23,548 bases of DNA from a virus. The notes under the pieces are model-generated. The model was not told the DNA's origin. It was given only the letters and a program-made list of their open reading frames with translations, and made no database searches. The position numbers and the translations under genes are program-made. Below, in pieces: positions 8,209 through 14,425 of this stretch. How positions within the stretch are numbered: position 1 is the first letter of the stretch; each line of letters opens with the position of its first letter. The DNA is taken from positions 1 to 23,548 of IMG/VR virus record IMGVR_UViG_3300007539_000229; one strand, 5' to 3'.

Positions 8209-8937
8209 ATGGCGCTGGGCAAAAAAAGCAGTGAATTGATTAATTCTTACAAGAAATCTATTGAACAAGATCTAGAACAGATCAAACAACTGAGACAGAC
8301 TAAAGAAGGAATCACAGTCCTAACAGATCCTTTAGATCCTAATAGTCAAGTTGCTATTGTGGAGGGCGTGAACACTATGATCAATCGTTTTGGTCCATCC
8401 ACAAAAGGATTAGATAACAGGATCGTAACGATTAATGCACAAATTAGAGATATTCAAGATGAAATCCTGGCACTTGGGCAGAGTGCAAATGCCGTAGGTT
8501 GTGGAACTACGGGTGATGGTGTTGTAGAAGTTGTTGGTGATGTAGTAACTGCTTACAACTGGTCTTTCACTACACCCAATCCATTTGAAGTTAGTACATC
8601 AACATTGACCGCAAGCAATCTTGGTGTCGGTACTTATGTTGGTGTTTCTACGGTATCGATCGGAACTCACTTCGGTATTCCAGGTGTTGGAACGTGTGTC
8701 GGTTATGCAACTTCCATTTCTACACTAGAAGCAAGTCTTTCGACATATAGGTCTGAAAGAAATTCAGTAATTGTTCAAGTTAATGCTCTAAAAGAAGCAA
8801 GATCTAACTTTGAACTTCAAAAATTTGGATATGACCAGGCGGAGTCCAAGATCAATGCTCAGATCACCGCCAAGTCAAACATCATCACTGCTCTGGAAGA
8901 TCCAGAAAACCATCAGTATTTTGATGAGACTCTGTAG
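8209..8937 (+). CDS. Coiled-coil protein of unknown function, probable virion structural protein
   Basis: A 242-residue protein whose family I do not recognise. Residues 1-40 and 60-95 (SYKKSIEQDLEQIKQLRQ; LDNRIVTINAQIRDIQDEIL) and 175-225 (ISTLEASLSTYRSERNS; VNALKEARSNFELQKFG) look like long amphipathic helices or coiled coils. Between them lies a Gly/Val/Thr/Ser-rich beta-like stretch (residues 100-170) similar in composition to the neighbouring fibres. This helix-beta-helix pattern suits a fibre connector or trimeric structural protein. I chose the ATG at 8209: an in-frame ATG at 8161 would place the start upstream of the late box at 8172. No Shine-Dalgarno is visible. It stands alone on the plus strand between two minus-strand blocks, and its end overlaps the converging micro-gene by 53 bp. 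Confidence 0.75.
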   Translation: MALGKKSSELINSYKKSIEQDLEQIKQLRQTKEGITVLTDPLDPNSQVAIVEGVNTMINRFGPSTKGLDNRIVTINAQIRDIQDEILALGQSANAVGCGTTGDGVVEVVGDVVTAYNWSFTTPNPFEVSTSTLTASNLGVGTYVGVSTVSIGTHFGIPGVGTCVGYATSISTLEASLSTYRSERNSVIVQVNALKEARSNFELQKFGYDQAESKINAQITAKSNIITALEDPENHQYFDETL

Positions 8938-9082
8938 TATAAGTGGGGGGATGAAAAGCACAATACTCATTGAATGTGATTTTCATTTCCTTATTCGTTA
9001 GACCACAGTGTTCTGCTGCCTTGGGTAAATTCCACTTCGCAGAAAACAGCATTTCCATAGATTTTCTGGTCTGAGGTCTCAT
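8885..9082 (-). CDS. Small hypothetical protein with helix-turn-helix-like segment
   Basis: A 65-residue protein. Residues 8-42 (MEMLFSAKWNLPKAAEHCGL then TNKEMKITFNEYC) have the look of a small helix-turn-helix: a helix, a KAAEHCGLTNKE turn, then a second helix. A DNA-binding role is possible but not shown. The last third is rich in Pro, Thr, Gln and Asp. The ATG overlaps the stop of the upstream 50-residue gene (ATGA), which supports translation. Its 3' end overlaps the 3' end of the plus-strand coiled-coil gene by 53 bp. It is the last gene of the long minus-strand block. Confidence 0.65.
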   Translation of the reverse strand: MRPQTRKSMEMLFSAKWNLPKAAEHCGLTNKEMKITFNEYCAFHPPTYTTESHQNTDGFLDLPEQ

Positions 9083-9231
9083 TGTACTAGAATCTTACTA
9101 GATTTTGCTTTTTGATTTTTCTTGACGTGCTCTTCCCACCGAATTGCATCTTCGATGTTGAAAAAAGTAGCATTTTCACGCTTGTCGGCGTATCCCTGAC
9201 GCGGGACATAATAAGAAACAATGTACTTCAT
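9079..9231 (-). CDS. Very small hypothetical protein (50 residues)
   Basis: A 50-codon frame starting MKYIVSYYVPRQGYADKREN and ending KSSKILVQ. It is short, but its ATG overlaps the stop of the gene upstream (ATGA at 9228-9231) and its stop overlaps the ATG of the gene downstream (ATGA at 9079-9082), so it fits exactly between two other frames. The N-terminus is a likely beta strand (KYIVSYYV), followed by a probable helix (IEDAIRWEEHVKKNQKAK), and the protein is basic at the end. I recognise no family. Confidence 0.65.
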   Translation of the reverse strand: MKYIVSYYVPRQGYADKRENATFFNIEDAIRWEEHVKKNQKAKSSKILVQ

Positions 9232-9419
9232 TGAAATTCAAAACCCTGGGGGATTTTTTCCATGTTTTCTTGAATCATCTTGAAAAGACGGGTGAACTGG
9301 TCTGGAGTATCACAGACCAGTTGCTTTTCACTACCGTCAGAACCATGAAGTGTGAAGGTTCTTCCTTCTACTGAGGCGGTAATCTTGTCGATGTACTCGT
9401 CATCAAACGGTTTATTCAT
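9228..9419 (-). CDS. Small hypothetical protein (63 residues)
   Basis: A 63-residue protein with a probable beta-rich first half (KITASVEGRTFTLHGSDGSE) and an amphipathic helix at the end (PDQFTRLFKMIQENMEKI). No family recognised. It starts 27 nt after the stop of the 302-residue spike gene, just past the hairpin at 9438-9463, and overlaps the next gene by ATGA. It is the first of three linked micro-genes at the end of the baseplate block. Confidence 0.62.
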   Translation of the reverse strand: MNKPFDDEYIDKITASVEGRTFTLHGSDGSEKQLVCDTPDQFTRLFKMIQENMEKIPQGFEFQ

Positions 9420-9437
9420 GATGTGACGGTGGTTTAC

Positions 9438-9463
9438 CGCACCATCTTACCAAGGATGGTGCG
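9438..9463 (-). terminator. Hairpin spanning the stop codon of the spike gene
   Basis: A perfect 9-bp inverted repeat (CGCACCATC / GATGGTGCG) encloses an 8-nt loop at 9447-9454 that contains the TAA stop of the 302-residue gene. No U-tract follows on either strand, so it is not a classic intrinsic terminator. It may protect the mRNA 3' end, attenuate transcription, or affect translation of the micro-genes. Confidence 0.45.
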
Positions 9464-10355
9464 CTTTGTCAACCTGCGCGGGGTCAATGGTTTTGGGGGG
9501 TTCGGGAGCGGGGGCAGGTGCTTCTACTTCGACATCCAGTTTTCCAATATCTTTACGTTCTGCCTGAATAAAGTAGTAGCAGCGGATCCCAGAACCAGCA
9601 TTGTTCTTCACCACAACCTTAGAACCCCACTGGATCTCACCAACGTAAAGTTCCTGGGAGTGACCGAATGGGGTCAATTGAACGGTGATGCTTTCTGGAT
9701 CTACCAGACCTTTCCAGTAATCAGGTAGTTCAATGACATTTGAACCGCCATCAAGTTTGCCACGAACATAAACACCATTCTCAGGTCCTTCCAAAGAACC
9801 ATGGCGGAGACGCATACCTTCCTTTGTGGGATGCTCAATATCGAATAGTTTATTTGCTGCAGACAGAGTTCCTGTCACATGCAAGTTTCCATAATCAGTA
9901 GATAAAGGTGCTGCCCAGTCAACAGTAGGGGCAGCAGAAAAATCATAAGGTTGAACGGTCACGGAACCACCGATTTCAAGGGCAGCGCCTATTCTATCAT
10001 AGAAACCGATGTGGTTGTGGAGTCCTACCGAGTTCTTCAATCCGATGTGATTACTGATACCAAATACGTTATGAACACCCCATTGGTTCGTCATGCCCAA
10101 AAGATTGGTTACACCAGAGACCTCAAGTGAGAACGGTAGTTTAGGTCCTGTGGGGATAGGAGGGGCGATTGTAACAGTTGCCCTCGCAAAACCAGCAGTC
10201 GTTGGTAGTCCAAAAAATGCGGGACCACAACATGCCAATGTACCAGCAAATGGGTCTAGATCATCAGTTAGAGTTCCAAGAGATGCATCAATTGCAGCAG
10301 GTAACTCTGGTCCAATATAAACTTTGCCACATGATAAGTCAGCAATGCCTGCCAT
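9447..10355 (-). CDS. Baseplate spike/fibre-like structural protein with hexapeptide repeats
   Basis: A 302-residue protein. Residues 81-122 are seven near-perfect six-residue repeats of the pattern G-x-x-N-x-x (GVTNLL, GMTNQW, GVHNVF, GISNHI, GLKNSV, GLHNHI, GFYDRI), the hallmark of a narrow beta-helix. Around residues 160-200 is the segment FDIEHPTKEGMRLRHGSLEG followed by PENGVYVRGKL, a module shared by phage fibre and structural proteins. The C-terminus is a Pro/Ala-rich linker ending AHHPW. It follows the gp5-like and beta-spike genes, so it probably belongs to the central puncturing device or a fibre attached near it. It has the best ribosome site in the block: GGAGG 6 nt before the ATG, formed by the last Gly codons of the upstream gene. 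Confidence 0.75.
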   Translation of the reverse strand: MAGIADLSCGKVYIGPELPAAIDASLGTLTDDLDPFAGTLACCGPAFFGLPTTAGFARATVTIAPPIPTGPKLPFSLEVSGVTNLLGMTNQWGVHNVFGISNHIGLKNSVGLHNHIGFYDRIGAALEIGGSVTVQPYDFSAAPTVDWAAPLSTDYGNLHVTGTLSAANKLFDIEHPTKEGMRLRHGSLEGPENGVYVRGKLDGGSNVIELPDYWKGLVDPESITVQLTPFGHSQELYVGEIQWGSKVVVKNNAGSGIRCYYFIQAERKDIGKLDVEVEAPAPAPEPPKTIDPAQVDKAHHPW

Positions 10356-10357
10356 AA

Positions 10358-10903
10358 TTAACCTCCAGGAATAAGGAATGTATTAATTGCTTCTTCAATA
10401 AAGTCATTGAAGGATGTAGGAATCAGTTTTGATCTTGGTTCGACAAATCTAATTGGATTACCGCGTACAAATACAGCACCCTTGGATGCCAAGATCAGTC
10501 TATGGTCACAAATCATGGCACCCATGGTTCCAGTCATCTTAATATTATTTCTTGCTTCAACCCTAAAATCATTGTTTGGTCTAGCAATGATATCACCTTT
10601 GGTGCCAGTGCTCTCCATTACAATGTCTTTTGCTCTAAGAGTTAGTTTCTCTTTACATTCAATTTTGAGATCACCGTCAGAATAAATGTTGAGTGGTCCA
10701 GTTCCTCTTTGAAGAATGTTAGATCCCAGATCATTTGGTGATGCTCTGAGTTCCCATCCACCGTCCTTGAAGACCCTAAGACTTGCTCCAGATCCACCCG
10801 CCAGTTGACAATTTTTCTTTCTCGTTATTTCACCATCACGTTCTTCACCGAATTGGAGAAAACCGTCTTCTGGATGAGAAAATGTTAAGGGAGCATGACT
10901 CAT
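10358..10903 (-). CDS. Beta-rich baseplate spike protein, gp5 C-terminal-like
   Basis: A 181-residue protein. Its middle (residues 70-150) is a series of short strands with regular turns (GPLNIYSDGDLKIECKEKL, TLRAKDIVMESTG, DFRVEARNNIKMTG, DHRLILASKGAVFVRGNPI), the pattern of the gp5 C-terminal beta-prism/needle and VgrG-type spikes. The last 25 residues are helical (FNDFIEEAINTFLIPGG). It overlaps the gp5-like gene by ATGA and comes straight after it. The OB-fold half and the needle half of T4 gp5 may therefore be separate polypeptides here. Its role in the spike is inferred from fold pattern and position. Confidence 0.65.
   Translation of the reverse strand: MSHAPLTFSHPEDGFLQFGEERDGEITRKKNCQLAGGSGASLRVFKDGGWELRASPNDLGSNILQRGTGPLNIYSDGDLKIECKEKLTLRAKDIVMESTGTKGDIIARPNNDFRVEARNNIKMTGTMGAMICDHRLILASKGAVFVRGNPIRFVEPRSKLIPTSFNDFIEEAINTFLIPGG
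10362..10366 (-). promoter_or_regulatory. Strong Shine-Dalgarno for the hexapeptide-repeat gene
   Basis: GGAGG on the minus strand, 6 nt before the ATG at 10355. It is formed within the final Gly-Gly codons of the upstream gene and fixes this start. Confidence 0.75.
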
Positions 10904-12930
10904 TTTTTATATGCGCTGACGCAATCGATAACAGCGATAGTCTTGGTAGGATCAACATCAATGTCGCCCACTTCTCTAAATTCTAGAACGGGTTCTAGAA
11001 CCGCACCAAAACCACTCGTTGTATTTATTGTTAGTTCAGGGAATCTATCACAACCCGCTTTATTACTGATTAGATCTGCACCAACGATTCTACCTTCATC
11101 GTCTAGAATTGGTCTTAGAATACCACAACCACTCTCAATCAAATCACCTTCTTGATAATTTGCACCAGTATTCACAACATTTACACCAGTCAAGAACCCA
11201 GTAACTTCTTTACCAGTATTCTCTGCAGTAATTGCGGGCGCAAGATAATTACCACCAGTAGAGAGCATTCTTACTCCAGTGACTTTACCATCCTGCATAA
11301 TTGCTTTGCCTATTGCACCGCGTCCATTTTCGCAAGCATCAATAAATGCAACGAAAGGTGCTTTTGTATATCCAATACCAAAATCTTGCATATCGACACC
11401 AACAATCTCACCAAAACTATTCACCACAGTGCTTCCCAGTGCCCCTGCACCACCGCCACCAAAGAATTCTACGGTAGGTGGACCACACTCAAATGTAAAG
11501 GGATCACAGGGTCCGATAAGTGCCTCTGCTCGTGCTGCTGCTTGATCTCTGGTAAGTTTATCTCCAAATAAACCCTCAACTTCATCATCACCACCACCAA
11601 ACCAACCCTTAACTGCTGCTTCTGCTTTACCCGCCAGTCCATCAAGTTTAGAAGATAGGTCAATAGTTCTCTGAAAATCAATAATATCTTGGGGGACAGG
11701 ACCAAAATTTGCTACCCAATCATATACATTGTCTTCACAGTTATCACCTTCGCAACTCAAGAAGTTCAATGCTTTCTTAGCAAACCCAAGAACCTTGTTA
11801 AAATAGTACATAACAGTATTGATTCCACCAATGATTGGTTGAATCCCCTTCAACGCATCATTTACTGCATCTTGCAATTGATCAGTAATGTTCGCGATCA
11901 GACCACCAATAAACTGCTCCGCCGCACACAGTGGCATCGTGATGATCTTTCCTAACATACCAAATAGGAACTCTTCGACAATACCTGTCAAACCTTTTAA
12001 TACTTTTTCAAATACGCAGTACAAAGCATCCGTCGCTTTGAACATTGCAATTTCTTTAATAAGACTATCAGGAACAAACTGATTAACAAGTTTAGCAAAT
12101 TTGTCGTAGATTTCACCCAAAATCCATTTTCTAGTCTCTTTAATAACTATAGAGAATAGACCAGAGATGATATCTCCAACTTGACCCACCAGTGCAGATG
12201 CACTTTGAATCTCATTCAGAACTGGATCAAGATATCCTTCTTTAAACTCTTTTAATTCTCTTGCGGTTTTGATGAAGGATCTTAGTGTCTTAACTAGATT
12301 AGACATAATTCCATCACCACGGTCACATTTAGGAACCGCAGCAAGTCTAATCTCTGCCTCATCAATAACTAGTTGTTGTGTAGAAAGTTCTTCCTCTTCA
12401 TCATCGTCTCCCTTTGGTTTTACGCCGAGTAGTGCTCTATTCTCTGTAGGAATACCTGATGCTGGAGGTGGTTCTGTCCCGCTAGTCGATACATGCTTAC
12501 CATACTTCAGTTTTGGATTAGGACCAATTGGTTTAAATTCAGATGTTCCCTTCTTAATTACCTCATTGAATAATTTTACATCTTGAATAGTATGGGAAGC
12601 AAACAATGCACCCATAATAATGGGTTGTTGTGCATCAGCACCATCCAAGAAGAAACCTAAAACAGTTTCTCCTCCCTGCAGCGCAAAACTAGATCCACCG
12701 TAGTTATTGCCAGCGCCAACATTAGGTGGAACTAGAAAATGCGCCCAAGGTAACTCTTCATCTTTAACCGAAGAATCAGAAGGATGAAAACCAAATATTC
12801 TTACCTTTGCTCTATAACCATACTTGATACTAAATTCACGCCAGTTTGGATCGGGGGTTACCTGGCCAATAAACCAGCGAAACCCATCGTTTCCAAGAAA
12901 GTGTGTGTTTAGTACGTTATCAGTTAACAT
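10900..12930 (-). CDS. 5: gp5-like baseplate hub protein (OB fold, no lysozyme domain)
   Basis: A 676-residue protein. Residues 17-113 match the T4 gp5 N-terminal OB-fold domain: RWFIGQVTPDP, KVRIFGFHP, ELPWAHFLVPPN, LQGGETVLGFFLDG and QQPIIMGALF. T4 gp5 carries a lysozyme domain next; here I see no lysozyme-like catalytic motif. Instead there is an acidic, low-complexity linker (residues 150-190), a long helical and hydrophobic part (about 200-400), and a C-terminal set of beta modules with repeated FGIGY / GGNY / GANY motifs (about 500-650). It probably forms the base of the central spike on the gp27 trimer. Its start overlaps the cp12 stop (TAATG) and its end overlaps the next spike gene (ATGA). 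Wall cutting seems to be done by two other proteins of the operon. Confidence 0.85.
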   Translation of the reverse strand: MLTDNVLNTHFLGNDGFRWFIGQVTPDPNWREFSIKYGYRAKVRIFGFHPSDSSVKDEELPWAHFLVPPNVGAGNNYGGSSFALQGGETVLGFFLDGADAQQPIIMGALFASHTIQDVKLFNEVIKKGTSEFKPIGPNPKLKYGKHVSTSGTEPPPASGIPTENRALLGVKPKGDDDEEEELSTQQLVIDEAEIRLAAVPKCDRGDGIMSNLVKTLRSFIKTARELKEFKEGYLDPVLNEIQSASALVGQVGDIISGLFSIVIKETRKWILGEIYDKFAKLVNQFVPDSLIKEIAMFKATDALYCVFEKVLKGLTGIVEEFLFGMLGKIITMPLCAAEQFIGGLIANITDQLQDAVNDALKGIQPIIGGINTVMYYFNKVLGFAKKALNFLSCEGDNCEDNVYDWVANFGPVPQDIIDFQRTIDLSSKLDGLAGKAEAAVKGWFGGGDDEVEGLFGDKLTRDQAAARAEALIGPCDPFTFECGPPTVEFFGGGGAGALGSTVVNSFGEIVGVDMQDFGIGYTKAPFVAFIDACENGRGAIGKAIMQDGKVTGVRMLSTGGNYLAPAITAENTGKEVTGFLTGVNVVNTGANYQEGDLIESGCGILRPILDDEGRIVGADLISNKAGCDRFPELTINTTSGFGAVLEPVLEFREVGDIDVDPTKTIAVIDCVSAYKK

Positions 12931-13148
12931 TAGTCGTCGTATACTCTACATTCTAGGGCATCTGGGTTTGCATCACAATAAAGTTCAAGAGAAGATGGAT
13001 CGTGGTCATCTTCTGGATGTCTTTGATGATATGCCTCCAATTCTTCCAACTCAGATTGTGTATGTCTACGCATCTGAGGAGATAGTGTTGGATCCTGAAG
13101 TATATCTTTATCCTTCTGGATATGATCCTCAATAGACTTTTCGCTCAT
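12930..13148 (-). CDS. cp12: CP12-like Calvin-cycle regulator (auxiliary metabolic gene)
   Basis: A 72-residue acidic protein. Its C-terminus, LELYCDANPDALECRVYDD, matches the CP12 signature, with a cysteine pair C58 and C67 separated by eight residues. Upstream, SELEELEAYHQR (residues 32-43) resembles the CP12 core VEEL-AE-SHQR. CP12 is a small, largely disordered protein that under oxidising conditions ties up GAPDH and phosphoribulokinase and so slows carbon fixation. Cyanophages are known to carry cp12, apparently to divert host carbon to the pentose phosphate pathway. The usual N-terminal cysteine pair is absent: the aligned positions look like Leu and Met. The gene overlaps gp27-like by ATGA and gp5-like by TAATG, so it should be translated with late baseplate genes. 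Confidence 0.85.
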   Translation of the reverse strand: MSEKSIEDHIQKDKDILQDPTLSPQMRRHTQSELEELEAYHQRHPEDDHDPSSLELYCDANPDALECRVYDD

Positions 13149-14425
13149 GATTGTTCTCCGAATGAATCTCTTACAAGTGTTAATGCTGTTCTTTCTTTAC
13201 CTGAAATAAAGAGGTGTCTTAGATTTTTAATTAAATAAAATCCAGAAGCATTCAAATCATTTTTAGAATATTTTGGATTGGACGTATCTGGAAGCATTAA
13301 CTTAATTACATCTCCGCACTTTAGTTGAAGATTGCAAGGTACTGTTATATTTAACGTCTGTTCAAACAAGAGATTATATCTCATGATTGACTGAGACTGG
13401 TAATATGGTTGATCTTGTGCAGTTTTAAGATCACCCCCATCAGATAGTGTGCCAGCATCAATTACTTTCAAAATTACTCTAGAAGGTACATTCCCAACGG
13501 CACCAGGAAATTTATGCTTATCAAGTGTTCCTGCAGTTCTACCACTCAAGGATGGGAGACTTTGTTCTAAAGTATATTTGTGAAATTGTGGTTGTCTGGT
13601 GACAATATCATAAAATAAGTTCAAACTTGCGTGTTTACCAATCTTCAAATCCGCAATCATTTCCACAGTTTGATCAAATATTGGATCCGAAACTAACTTG
13701 AAGTTAGCATCAACATCCGCAAATTGACTGACGTGCGATTGATAATATGTGAAGTAGTTCTTGGTATTTTTTAATTGATGAAAGAGTTCATCAATTGCTC
13801 TAAAGTGGTAACCATCTCTGTTTTGGTAAAACAAGAAACCCGCACTTCCTGATGTTTTTTTGTTGTCTACTGTGCTAATAGACTTAGCAGACAACCAAAT
13901 TAAAGTTTGAAATGGTTTCTTGTAATTGCCCATGAAGTCATAGACATTTGACGTTGGGTCAATCGTTCCTATTCTAGTGGTTTTTAGTTCTTTTGACAAT
14001 ATACTCTTTACAGTTTCACTAATTTTTCCTTTATACTTCCTATAAAGGAAAGTTGTTTCATTAGTAAACATCTCCCTGGATATCAGGTGCAATGTAAAAC
14101 TTTCTTTATTGTTCTGCTGTACAATGTTGGAGACCTTGTACACATACATCTCAAGGTCTTGAGTTGTATCCAAAGATCCACTAGCGTGCTTGATCTTTAG
14201 GAAAACTCTTTCTCCACCATGAATTTTAAACTTACTAAAAATTCCAATACTATTAATGACAGGAAATGTCATGTATAGTACAGGTTCAAAAATGCTCTCG
14301 TAGTAGTCAATATCACCAATAAATTGCCTCAAATCTGCAGAGATGGGATTCCCCTTGGAATCTGTGTCATCTGCAGACACTAATGTTGCTTCTAGAATTT
14401 GATGACTTTTGTTATAACTCTGCAT
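13145..14425 (-). CDS. gp27-like baseplate hub protein
   Basis: A 426-residue protein, close in size to T4 gp27 (391). The first 140 residues show the style of hub proteins of the gp27/gpD type: strand-rich segments (EPVLYMTFPVINSIGIFSKF, GGERVFLKIKHASG, DLEMYVYKVSNIVQQ, ESFTLHLISREMF), then a short helical region (GKISETVKSILSKEL) and a second strand-rich half ending FYLIKNLRHLFISGKERTAL. In T4 the gp27 trimer links the spike to the tail tube and baseplate. Here it comes after the two hydrolase genes and before cp12 and gp5, which suits the hub role. It starts by a TAATG overlap with the M23 gene. Assignment rests on pattern and context more than on unique motifs. Confidence 0.7.
   Translation of the reverse strand: MQSYNKSHQILEATLVSADDTDSKGNPISADLRQFIGDIDYYESIFEPVLYMTFPVINSIGIFSKFKIHGGERVFLKIKHASGSLDTTQDLEMYVYKVSNIVQQNNKESFTLHLISREMFTNETTFLYRKYKGKISETVKSILSKELKTTRIGTIDPTSNVYDFMGNYKKPFQTLIWLSAKSISTVDNKKTSGSAGFLFYQNRDGYHFRAIDELFHQLKNTKNYFTYYQSHVSQFADVDANFKLVSDPIFDQTVEMIADLKIGKHASLNLFYDIVTRQPQFHKYTLEQSLPSLSGRTAGTLDKHKFPGAVGNVPSRVILKVIDAGTLSDGGDLKTAQDQPYYQSQSIMRYNLLFEQTLNITVPCNLQLKCGDVIKLMLPDTSNPKYSKNDLNASGFYLIKNLRHLFISGKERTALTLVRDSFGEQS

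Noticed and set aside
10981-11000. Palindrome TTCTAGAAC-GG-GTTCTAGAA as an operator
   Set aside because: It arises from a repeated Val-Leu-Glu codon run inside gp5 and is far from any start.
11032-11039. AATAAATA late-box match on the minus strand inside gp5
   Set aside because: It lies 128 nt from the next start, outside the 25-30 nt spacing of the other boxes, and is explained by Asn-Thr codons.
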